NCBI GenBank assembly: GCA_030770545.1
Contig: CM061097.1
Span: forward strand, 18,494,501-18,558,500
Length of the DNA: 64,000 nucleotides
Source of the DNA: Macropodus opercularis
Taxonomy: Eukaryota > Chordata > Actinopteri > Anabantiformes > Osphronemidae
Direction of reading: 5' to 3'
Within the stretch, counting starts at the first letter, position 1. Every line of letters starts with the position of its first letter. Of the stretch, positions 10,550 through 20,805 are shown piece after piece. Under the pieces are notes generated by a model that saw only the letters and a program-made list of their open reading frames with translations, searched no databases and was not told the origin of the DNA. Made by a program: the position numbers and the translations under genes.

Positions 10550-10777
10550 ACCATGTAGTGTGGCCCACATTCTACGATTTTAGCCATACGAGGACCACTT
10601 GCTAACTGGCCAAATACACAGCCATAGATGATGAGACGAGACAATATTGCAAGTATTCCAACCATACATGGTATCATATACATTCACATGCGTATGGACA
10701 TTCCCAACATCAGAAGGACACTTATTTATCCTGTGTGGACTGGTTTTGTGATAATATGCAACCTGCATCACTTCCAG
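10550..10777. other. Spacer between integrase fragment and LINE end
   Basis: Non-coding. Possibly decayed sequence downstream of the integrase fragment; no motif recognised. Confidence 0.4.
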
Positions 10778-11428
10778 GTTTGAGAAGCAGACACTCTCTC
10801 TAGTTTAAAAACTAGGCTTAAAACCTTTCTTTTTGACAAAGCGTATAGTTAGAGATGGTTCTGTTCACTCGGAACCATCTCTTAGTTAAGCTGCTATAGA
10901 CGTAGATGCTGGGACGTCCTTCATTCACTGAGCTCTTTTCGGTTTCTTCTATCCGCTAACATGCCTCCATGACCACATGTGACTAACTTTGTCTCTTTTC
11001 TCCTGTAGTTGTGCTTCTCTCTTTCTGTCTCTCTCTCTATTCTCATCTCCAGGTATCGTCAGACTCAGAGCCGTGTGTCTCCAGTGTTCAGTTGCTGGTC
11101 CAACCATCCAGCCTGTGTTCTGTTGCTGCTTGTTTTGTTGTGGTTGTGTTCTTTTCTCTCTTCTCTATCTCCTCACCCCAACTGGTCAAGGCAGATGTTC
11201 TCCCACAATGAGCCTGGGTCTGCTGGAGGTTTCTTCCTCTATAGAGGGAGTTTTTCCTCTCTGCTATTAAAATGTACAATTTATTGATTGGCTACAATTA
11301 AAAGCTTGCTCTATGTGGGATTTGTTGAGTTTAGTTGTGTGAGGTCTTAAACCTTACTTGTAAAGTGCCTTGAGATAACTGATGTTGTGAATTGGGGCTA
11401 TATAAATAAAGTTGAATTAAATTAAACT
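10778..11428 (+). mobile_element. L2-like LINE 3' end
   Basis: The first 80 bases resemble the last codons of a fish L2-type LINE ORF2 (a SLKTRLKTFLFDKAYS-like ending) with an indel and stops. A 3' UTR follows, then the familiar tail TTGTGAATTGGGGCTATATA and AATAAAGTTGAATT. The inverted copy at 44161-44536 shares the same 3' UTR and tail, and a more distant relative of the central part is at 39166-39260. Small open frames inside it are not genes. The L2 family name is from memory of tail sequences and is less certain than the LINE 3'-end call. Confidence 0.65.
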
Positions 11429-11660
11429 TTGTGACGACCCTGTTATGGTTGGAGGACGAGTCACGGTAGTTGAGAATTCACACCTACTCAATACCTTCAG
11501 CCCCCTTTGTTCGCATAACGAACCCATTCTTTACAGGTGTGAAGTGAAACCAAACTGGAGGATAAATCTGTGGTCTCTACCAACTTCCCACAGACTGACG
11601 AAGCTGCCTGGATAGATGGTGAAACGTTTCTTTGAAATAGAAGAAGTCCAGTTGCCATGA
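11429..11660 (+). repeat. Possible interspersed repeat before PDE9A-like exons
   Basis: This contains the phrase GAAGCTGCCTGGATAGATGG and AAACGTTTCTTTGAA ... AGTCCAGTTGC, which I associate with a repeat common in teleost genomes. No open frame. The family is not identified. Confidence 0.3.
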
Positions 11661-11705
11661 CTAGACCTTCAGACAATTTTACATTATGTAAAAACAATTT
11701 TGCAG

Positions 11706-12746
11706 GTCTGTTTCACTCTGCAGCCGAGTCAGGACCCCATGACTTCCTGAAGCTGTACAACCCCAAAGGCAACATCATCAACATCTCCACGAGTCTGGAG
11801 CCCAACATCCCAAACTCCTGCTACAAGCTAGAGGTGGTGGCTGCGAACTGCAAGAGTGAACCGTTTGACCTCTCAGCTATGGAGAAAAGGTAGGAAGGTG
11901 TGGAATAAGAGAAGGCAGTAGGCAGTATTTAATAACGCTACTCAGGAAAAGTCCGATTGAAAAAGTAAGTCAATTGTGATCACGTTAAATATTCCTATAT
12001 TTGAAGAAGAACATCAAATTTATAGTGCAAAGCCAATAAGTTTCCACTTTGTCCAAAACAGCTATAGATGGGATGTGTAAGTACTAATGACCTTACTGAT
12101 GGCGTGTCTCAGGCTGCAGGGCTCGGAGAAGAAAATGGAAACTCCTGCAGTCGTGTACGAGATGAAGAAGCAGGTGGATTCATTCAGGGATAAACTGGAG
12201 GTGCAGTCATGTGCTCGGTGGCTTTAAAGCTGCCTCTTTGATTTAGAGAAATATAAAATCATTTCATAATATTGAGTTTAGAAAGATGTTACTGGCATGT
12301 GACATTCTATCTTTTGCTCCTCCTGTTCTGGAACCTTTAAGGTCTAAAAAGCTTCAATGGCTTTTCGCGGAGCGCTTCCTCATCTCTCGACCTGCATTGA
12401 GATTTACCATTAACATAGACGTCGTTTCCTCTGGGCCTTTATGTTCATTCGACAGAGTGTGAACGGGTTTAAATCATGTCATACAAATTTGGCAAAGCTC
12501 TAGAATAAAAAGGGACTAGAATATGGCCTTGCTATCACATATCCCACTTCTTTTTCCAAATGATGTGCTCAGAACATCTACAGCTCCCCTTCTGACCTTC
12601 ACTGTGGCCCTGCCTTTAAACAGATGTATGGTTTGATCTGGCTGACTGACCTGAGAAGTAAGATGAACAGCACGGACCTGCTGATCATGCTGACCTCTGC
12701 TGTGCGCCACGACCTCCACCACACAGGTTACAACAATGCCTATCAG
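11706..12746 (+). pseudogene. pde9a-like: PDE9A-like cGMP phosphodiesterase gene fragment (three exons)
   Basis: Three exons with consensus splice sites and compatible phases are visible: 11706-11889 (acceptor TTTTGCAG, donor GTAGGA), 12113-12200 (acceptor TCTCAG) and 12624-12746 (acceptor AACAG, donor GTATAT). The first two join in phase and encode the N-terminal region (HDFLKLYNPKGNIINIS, then VVYEMKKQVDSFRDKLE). The third encodes the start of the catalytic domain (YGLIWLTDLRSKM) and the metal-binding HD signature. PDE9 enzymes hydrolyse cGMP. Exons that should lie between, including the HNFxH metal ligands, are absent from the 420-bp gap, and nothing follows the third exon. The usual HDLDHPG motif is HDLHHTG here. 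A truncated or decaying fragment is the best reading. Confidence 0.7.
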
Positions 12747-13055
12747 GTATATGAGGTTCCCCCTGTATGCTGATCCCAGACTGTTTCCTTCCTCATACGC
12801 AGGAGTTTAACATTGTAACGACGGCAGAAGGCAATTACATTAATTCATCACCTGTGAATTTTTTAATTGCTATTTCTGTGTTAGTGCATTTTATTTCAAA
12901 CACAATTTAGGGCGAAATTCAGCTTCATAGAGATGTTGCATCAAAATACTTCATCCAAGATACACACTAGTAAAATCTGATGAATTACTACCATTTAAAT
13001 CTTTTTATTGTTCTCTCAAATATTTCACTATTAATTATAACAATGGGATAACTAT
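12747..13055. other. Non-coding spacer before macrosatellite
   Basis: AT-rich sequence without recognisable exon or repeat. The next PDE9A-like exon was looked for here and not found. Confidence 0.5.
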
Positions 13056-14292
13056 TTGTACATATATACAATATCATTGTACAACTATTTCTACAAATCT
13101 GCTGTCTGCCTCCTGTCCTGGATGTCAGGCGGGAATCCAGTCCTGTTTCTGTGGAGTAGGTGGAACTTTTCCCTGGTGTCGGCTGTAACCATCAGTCTGG
13201 ACTCAGGCGCCGATCAGCAGACTGTCCATCACACTTTTATACTAAAAAATAAAACCAATACAAATCAAATCAAGCATTTATTCCATACAGCTGCACTTTC
13301 AGTCTAAAACCTAATGATCAGTAGCCTGAGCATCACAGAGAGGAGACTTGTTGGCTCTCGCCTCAACAATAAGTTAGTGTTACAGGTTCAGAGGTTCATC
13401 GTAAAATATTGTGATGTAAATGCAGTTTTTATGTGATATAAAAGATGGTTCAAAACACTGTACTCACTGTGAACGGAGCATCCGCTGTCCGCCTCCTGTC
13501 CCGAACATCAGGCGGGAATCCAGTCCTCCTTTTTCTGTTTAGAGGAACCTTTCCCTTGTGCCGGCTGTAACCCTCAGTCTGGACTCAGGCGTCAGTCGGC
13601 AGACTGTCCGTCCCACTTCTGACACCAAGATGTCGTGGAAAAACCTTCTTCAAATGCTGGAACATACTGAGAAAACTAGAGGAGCATGTTGGTGTAATGA
13701 ACCAGCTCAATGTTTAGTACGTGCTGGCATGAGGAAGACATCCTACAGCGAACCACTGTCTTCTGATGGATGTTAACACCAGAGCTTCTTATGTATTGTA
13801 ACACAATGGTTTAGCCACCCCTCGCATGCTACCTGCTGTCTAAACGCATGTTCCATTTGGCCAACAGACCAACCTGGTAAAGCTTCTAACTTCCCCATTT
13901 TGTTCCCTGTGGTTGTGTAGATTCACTTGGGCCGGTGCTTAAACTTTCAATGGGCTTATCATTCACACAGGGGTTTTCACTCACACTGATCTTCCCATCT
14001 CATCGTATGGTTGGACCTTATCACACATACTCTAACTTTGGGTGACTCTCTTCAGCCAGGTAGTTTGTATGACACATTGGTTCAGAGCAACGTACCCTGT
14101 AGTGTGCTTATCAGCAATGCACACGGGACACTGAAGGAGTCATCGCAAAGCTTATGATGTTATTATATCAGTCATACGCCCATTTTATTCAGATGGGACA
14201 TCCCTAGATGTATGAATGCTCTAAAACATAAAATCAACTCAAATAAAACCAAATATAAGCTCGGTTTACCACAAAGTGACACAAATGAAGAC
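13056..14292. repeat. Macrosatellite, interrupted unit (array 1, left part)
   Basis: This is an incomplete copy of the 1.59-kb unit seen in full at 44537-50720. It holds sub-repeat A (13099-13250, with CTCCTGTCCTGGATGTCAGG) and sub-repeat B (13485-13620, with TCCTGTCCCGAACATCAGG), about 390 bp apart, then the unit body. The match stops at about 14292, where mobile-element debris begins. Short open frames that recur in each unit show no recognised protein. Confidence 0.85.
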
Positions 14293-16712
14293 AAACTACT
14301 TTTAAGTTTCTAAGTCAGTGCATAGCAAGCGTTGTTTTTTTTGTCCTGTCCAGCAGTTTAGCATCCATCATGTATGTGCTGGATGCTGTATTGTGATGGG
14401 CAGTTTTGCTTTTTCAAAAGGGATACATAAACTATGAACCCCTCTTTGAAGATCTGAGGGTAAAAGGGGGGTGGGTGGGGGTTGGGGGGAGAAGAAGAAA
14501 CACAGAGAACGAAATACATAGTATAACTAACATTGATTGAGAGTATTTAAATAAGTAGTAGCGATGAAATTGATTAATAACAGTCCTGGTAGGTATGATA
14601 ATAATGATAATGCCATGACAAGCAGCAACAACTACAATAACAACAACAGCAATAATGACAATAACCATACAACGACTATAGGTACATGTACAGCAACACC
14701 AGACTTCGCCTACCTGTTCGTGAGTTTGCATTTTTCTGTTCTCGCTCCAGTGCTGGCCTCGTTACTTGAATCCGCTTGATGAATGTTGCTGGCCCTCCTA
14801 CGCTCCCTACAGCGCCCGAGCTGGAGGAGGATTCTGTGTTGCCGCTGGCAGCAGCACGCACCGCAGCGGGACTCTCGAACTCTGATTTGACGGACTGATC
14901 CGTCATATCGCCTGTAGTTCTCCCTCTGTTTTTGGTTTATTGGATTTCAGCCGATGGGGCTCGCTTTAAGTTGAACTCTTGTGGATATCCTGGACTGTGC
15001 ATGCTTTCTGTCCCCCCGTTTGTTCCCTGTCTTTTGCCCTTGTGTCGCCTGGAGCAAATCCACCGACTCTGTCAGTTATCGCGCTGTGGGAAAACCCCAG
15101 ACCGTCACCCACCATCAGCTACCCTGTGGATCAGTACCCACCAGCGGCTCCCGATCCAACCATCGCCCCAGCTCACTCCAGACCACTATCACAACAACCG
15201 CTTCCGTCCTCCTGGTTACACCCCCACTTTCCACCTCTTCAGCTTTCAGCCAATCCGCCGTTACCTTCGCCGTTTCCTCCACCCGAGACCCCCACAGCCT
15301 CTTCTCCGACTCCTCCCTCATCGACCACAAGATTCCTGACGTCATCCCCATAGAAAGATTGACGACCGGTCGATTACACTTAAACCCTTTGTTTACCAAT
15401 AAATTCACCTAAATCTCGGTACTTAGTTTTGCCTGATCCTTATCAAGTGACACACTCCCCTGAGCGTGTATACCGAACCGTGACAGTGGGGGAGGTGTCC
15501 AGGAGCACAACCGCTGGCTGACGGATGTGTCTCCCAGAGGGTGTCCCCCGTCCCTAAGTGTCTACTTTGCAATTAGAACAGGGTGGTGGTCGTCCTTGCC
15601 AGGGCCGACAACTGAGGTCACACCTGGCCCCTTCTCTCGGACCCCAGTAGGAGACCACCCCCTCAGGCCCTAAATGTATGTGTATGTGTATAAAGGACAT
15701 TGGAAGACTACCAGTCTCCAAAGCCTTGTTCGGTGTTGTGTGTAATGTAGTTAAAAACTGAGGGGCAATCCGTTCCGGGAGGGACGGTGGTTGAGGCCGC
15801 TATTAGAGAGCCAGTCCCCCCGTATGGAGAAGGCCCCTCATAAACCTAGGTGAATGGGTGTAAAATGTAGCTGGGGCATAAGGCATCAAGGTCAGCAGAG
15901 CCAGGTCCCAGACTAGCTCAGCATCCTATCTCACCGGCCCCAGTCCCCCCAGACGGGGACAGACAGACCTGACCCGAGGGCCACGGTTGCGCTGCCCGGA
16001 GCATCACAGATAGCGCAGTCAGGGCCTCCCCACCTCCTCTGTCTCACATACACATCCTCTCCCTCACGCATACTCATGCTCGCCCCGTGAAGTCATTCAC
16101 TCAAACACGCAATTTCTTACATAACACACATCCAGGCCCATATGCATCTGCATATATCCACCAACACACACACAGGCCCATAAACCCGCACCCCCCTAGA
16201 TACACACACACTGTGTAGCTGTGTAGGGGGGTCCGAACCCAGCCCAGGTGCCAAAGGGAACCAGAGCCCAGACAAACCTCCCCACAGATCCCATCATGCT
16301 CCGTCGCTATCGCCCCCACAGCATCCAAAGGAGCCGGACCACAACGGTCGGCAACACCCCGCCCCCACAAAGACGCCCCAGGAAAAGGAGCACCCCCCAG
16401 GAGCAGGCAGGCCCCCACCAGGGAACCCCACAGACACCGGGCACCCAGGTTCACACCCCAGGCCCCCCTCCACCAGCAGGGAGGTCTGTCCCCAGAGCTA
16501 GCCACGTGCCGACCCACCAACTGGTTGTCCCCCCAACCCCAAGCGCCAGCCCCCGCAGATACCACCCCCCAAATACAAAGGGCCCGTGCGGCCATCCCAT
16601 GATCCCAGACAACCGGCCCTGAGTACCAAGCAGCACCCCAACCCCAGGTAGCCCTCCCGCACATCAATGCTGGGAACAGCACAGCGCCTCAGGTCACACA
16701 CATCACCTCCAT
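14293..16712. mobile_element. Composite mobile-element debris inserted in macrosatellite
   Basis: This interrupts the macrosatellite. It contains a G-rich run (14458-14490), an AAT/AAC-rich stretch (14590-14670), a GC-richer segment ending in AATAAA at 15397-15402 and then CCGAACCGTGACA near 15480 (LTR-like ending), a TATAAA at 15689, and a long C-rich stretch (15940-16700) with short CA repeats. The C-rich part resembles untranslated regions of fish non-LTR elements. The proline-rich frames between 14930 and 15412 overlap in three frames and look compositional. Families are not assigned with confidence. Confidence 0.45.
14458..14490 (+). other. G-quadruplex-type G-run cluster
   Basis: G-runs of 6, 3, 5 and 6 bases (14466-14471, 14473-14475, 14477-14481, 14484-14489) are separated by only one or two T residues, and GGG precedes at 14458. 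This meets the usual short-loop intramolecular quadruplex pattern on the plus strand. Confidence 0.7.
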
Positions 16713-16713
16713 G

Positions 16714-16791
16714 ACAGTCATTACAAAGTCAGAGAAAAGCAAACGTTCTTCATTGCAGTCAGTGATAGTCATTACAAAGTCAGGGTCAATT
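16714..16791. repeat. 51-bp satellite, minimal locus (about 1.5 units)
   Basis: One full 51-bp unit and part of a second (CATTACAAAGTCAG twice, 51 bp apart) precede the same right flank (GGTCAATTCAACCACCCATC) that ends the large array at 28700. It looks like a contracted or unexpanded form of the same locus. Confidence 0.85.
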
Positions 16792-16978
16792 CAACCACCC
16801 ATCACACTAGTGAAACTATTCAAGATGTCACTTCTGACGAGATGAAACCTTTCCACTGCTTAAACATGGAATCCATCCATCACCACAGACGTGTTTACTC
16901 CAAATAATTGTAAAGACTATTACTGCTGTTATGACAAATACACCCAATATAGAAATACATGTCTTGATCTTCAGGGCT
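16792..16978. repeat. Right flank of 51-bp satellite (copy at 16.8 kb)
   Basis: Matches 28702-28884 closely. Non-coding. Confidence 0.8.
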
Positions 16979-17345
16979 CAGTGGAAAATCTTAGCAACAG
17001 CTAAAGGGGTAACAAGAATATAAATGGAATATTTGAACTGGGTTCTACAACACACAGGGTATTTCTCACACTGCTCAGTGGTTGTGTCAGTACCTACTTC
17101 TGCCAGATCCAACCCTGATGCCGATTCATAGCAGCTGTCCCGTCTCTGTCCTCTGTGCTGGTGCAGTGGCAGACAGCTTGTTGGGACGTCACCGGAGCAA
17201 CTGGTCTTCGTGGTGTCGCGGGGAGTTACGTTAGCACCGTTAGGTTTCCCTCCCCTTGTCACCAGAAACACTGTTGCACTGTACAGATGTGTAGTGATGA
17301 AGTCCTTCGTGGTGACTCGACGGTGCAGTGGAGATTCACTCAGGG
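16979..17345 (-). pseudogene. Env-leader-like retroviral remnant, antisense (copy at 17 kb)
   Basis: Read on the minus strand, this matches the region just after pol in the provirus (7290-7700). It keeps an open frame of about 97 codons (16978-17271) containing VTPRDTTKTSCSGD and a Cys-rich end. It is cut off at about 17345. The same fragment lies at 28885-29298 and 51612-52026, each time just right of the 51-bp satellite. No pol or LTR sequence accompanies it. Confidence 0.5.
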
Positions 17346-17545
17346 ACCTTCTAAGTCCTGCTGATTAAGCAGAACAGGAATATGCATATTTACAAATGTG
17401 TCCACAAAGAAACAAGCTGGCGTTAAATAGTAAATGTTTCCGTTAGTGACTATTAAATAAGCACAGCTTCACGAACTGTGTCTCAGCAGGTCAGTAAATC
17501 TTTCATTCCAATCAAACAAACAAACAATCATATCCTGTAAATTGA
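17346..17545. other. Spacer between env-like remnant and macrosatellite
   Basis: Short non-coding segment. Its start (CCTGCTGATTAA...CAGAACAGGAATA) is shared with 29322-29350 and 52049-52080. Confidence 0.6.
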
Positions 17546-20500
17546 CTGTCCATCCCTTCAGAACACTGTACTCACTCTGAATGGAGGGTCCACTGTCAAG
17601 CGGGAATCCAGTCCTCCTTTTTCTGTTTAGAGGAACCTTTCCCTTGTGCCGGCTGTAACCCTCAGTCTGGACTCAGGCGTCAGTCAGCAGACTGTCCATC
17701 ACACTTCTGACACCAAGATGTTGTGGATAAACCTTCTTCTTGTGACAAATGCTGGAACATACTGAGAAAACTAGAGGAGCATGTTGGTGTAATGAACCAG
17801 CTCAATGTTTAGTACGTGCTGGCATGAGGAAGACATCCTACAGCGAACCACTGTCTTCTGATGGATGTTAACACCAGAGCTTCTTATATATTGTAACACA
17901 ATGGTTTAGCCACCCCTCGCATGCTACCTGCTGTCTAAACGCATGTTCCATTTGGCCAACAGACCAACCTGGTAAAGCTTCTAACTTCCCCATTTTGTTC
18001 CCTGTGGTTGTGTAGATTCACTTGGGCCGGTGCTTAAACTTTCAATGGGCTTATCATTCACACAGGGGTTTTCACTCACACTGATCTTCCCATCTCATCG
18101 TATGGTTGGACCTTATCACACATACTCTAACTTTGGGTGACTCTCTTCAGCCAGGTAGTTTGTATGACACATTGGTTCCGAGCAACGTACCCTGTAGTGT
18201 GCTTATCAGCAATGCACACGGGACACTGAAGGAGTCATCGCAAAGCTTATGATGTTATTATATCAGTCATACGCCCATTTTATTTAGATGGGACATCCCT
18301 AGATGTATGAATAATCTAAAACATAAAATCAACTCAAATAAAACTAAATACAAGCTAGGTTTACCACAAAGTGACACAAATGAAGACAAACTAAAATACA
18401 GTTTTACAACATAGGCCACAATGTTGCTGAACATTTTCTTACACATGTGGTTGATTCTCTTTAAACCCATGAATGACTTACACAAGGTAAGACTTCAGTA
18501 TTCGTAATATTCTAGATGTAACTTCACTGTAACACTGACCACTAAAGAAATCACAGAACACGTCAGGTGACTAAACCATTTCACAGAGCTACACACACAT
18601 TCTTTACCTACACATAGTTGCTTCAGAACACTGGACTCACTCTGAATGGAGCGTCCGCTGTCTGCCTCCTGTCCCGGATGTCAGGCGGGAATCCAGTCCT
18701 GTTTCTGTGGAGCAGGTGGAACTTTTCCCTGGTGTCGGCTGTAAACATTAGTCTGGACTCAGGCCCCGTCAGCAGACTGTCCATCACGCTTTAATACTAA
18801 AAAAATAAAACCAATATAAATCAATTTAATTAAAATTCAAGCTAAGTTCAACACAAAGTTATATGTAAGAAGACACAGAAGTTTTAAAGCTATGCCCAAA
18901 TCAATGCTTTGCCCCAACCTACAGGGAACTCCTGTAATCTGTTAATACCCAAAGCATCTATTCCATACAGCTGCACTTTCAGTCTAAAACCTGTTAACTA
19001 ATGATCAGTAGCCTGAGCATCACAGAGAGGAGACTTGTTGGCTCTCGCCTCAACAATGAGTTAGTGTTATAGGTTCAGAGGTTCATCGTAAAATACTGTG
19101 ATGTAATTTCAGTTTGTATGTGATATAAAAGATGGTTCATAACACTGTACTCACTGTGAACGGAGCATCCGCTGTCCGCCTCCTGTCCCGAACATCAGGT
19201 GGGAATCCAGTCCTCCTTTTTCTGTTTAGAGGAACCTTTCCCTTGTGCCGACTGTAACCCTCAGTCTGGACTCTGGCGTCAGTCAGCAGACTGTCCGTCC
19301 CACTTCTGACAACAAGATGTCGTGGAAAAACCTTCTTCTTGTGACAAATGCTGGAACATACTGAGAAAACTAGAGGAGCATGTTGGTGTAATGAACCAGC
19401 TCAATGTTTAGTACGTGCTGGCATGAGGAAGACATCCTACAGCGAACCACTGTCATCTGATGGATGTTAACACCAGAGCTTCTTATATATTGTAACACAA
19501 TGGTTTAGCCACCCCTCGCATGCTACCTGCTGTCTAAACGCATGTTCCATTTGGCCAACAGACCAACCTGGTAAAGCTTCTAACTTCCCCATTTTGTTCC
19601 CTGTGGTTGTGTAGATTCACTTGGGCCGGTGCTTAAACTTTCAATGGGCTTATCATTCACACAGGGGTTTTCACTCACACTGATCTTCCCATCTCATCAT
19701 ATGGTTGGACCTTATCACACATACTCTAACTTTGGGAGACTCTCTTCAGCCAGGTAGTTTGTATGACACATTGGTTCAGAGCAACGTACCCTGTAGTGTG
19801 CTTATCAGCAATGCACACGGGACACTGAAGGAGTCATCGCAAAGCTTATGATGTTATTATATCAGTCATACGCCCATTTTATTCAGATGGGACATACCTA
19901 GATGTATGAATAATATAAAACATAAAATCAACTCAAATAAAACTAAATACAAGCTAGGTTTACCACAAAGTGACACAAATGAAGACAAACTAAAATACAG
20001 TTTTACAACATAGGCCACAATGTTGCTGAACATTTTCTTACACATGTGGTTGATTCTCTTTAAACCCATGAATGACTTACACAAGGTAAGACTTCAGTAT
20101 TCGTAATATTCTAGATGTAACTTCACTGTAACACTGACCACTAAAGAAATCACAGAACACGTCAGGTGACTAAACCATTTCACAGAGCTACACACACATT
20201 CTTCACCTACACATAGTTGCTTCAGAACACTGGACTCACTCTGAATGGAGCGTCCGCTGTCTGCCTCCTGTCCCGGATGTCAGGCGGGAATCCAGTCCTG
20301 TTTCTGTGGAGCAGGTGGAACTTTTCCCTGGTGTCGGCTGTAACCATCAGTCTGGACTCAGGCGCCGGTCAGCAGACTGTCCATCACGTTTTAATACTAA
20401 AAAAATAAAACCAATATTAATCAAATTAATCAAAATACAAGCTAAGTTCAACACAAAGTTATATGTAAGAAGACACAGAAGTTTTAAAGCTATGCCCAAA

Positions 20501-20805
20501 TCAATGCTTTGCCCCAACCTACAGGGAACTCCTGTAATCTGTTAATACCCAAAGCATCTATTCCATACAGCTGCACTTTCAGTCTAAAACCTGTTAACTA
20601 ATGAGCAGTAGCCTGAGCATCACAGAGAGGAGACTTGTTGGCTCTCGCCTCAACAATGAGTTAGTGTTACAGGTTCAGAGGTTCATCGTAAAATGCTGTG
20701 ATGTAAATGCAGTTTGTATGTGATATACGAGATGGTTCATAACACTGTACTCACTGTGAACGGAGCATCCGCTGTCCGCCTCCTGTCCCGAGCATCAGTT
20801 ATAAC
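17546..20805. repeat. Macrosatellite array 1, right part (about two units)
   Basis: Using CACAGAGAGGAGACTTG as the unit start, units begin at 19021 and 20621 (1600 bp apart), preceded by a left-truncated unit from about 17546. Each unit has sub-repeat A (near 18657 and 20256) and sub-repeat B (near 17590, 19170 and 20770). The last unit stops inside sub-repeat B at GAGCATCAG, and the 51-bp satellite begins directly. The same junction is seen at 50897. Recurrent short minus-strand frames (for example 18267-18485 and 19866-20084) are duplicated passively. Confidence 0.9.

Noticed and set aside
14932..15412. Proline/serine-rich protein gene
   Set aside because: Three overlapping frames are open at once over C-rich sequence, which points to composition. 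No start context or domain.
16101..16682. A 193-codon minus-strand Gly/Trp-rich frame
   Set aside because: It arises from the C-rich repeat on the other strand, with overlapping frames of similar composition.
18267..18485. A 72-codon minus-strand gene repeated in every macrosatellite unit (MCKSFMGLKR...)
   Set aside because: It recurs only because the unit recurs, its C-terminal half changes frame between arrays, and no family is recognised.
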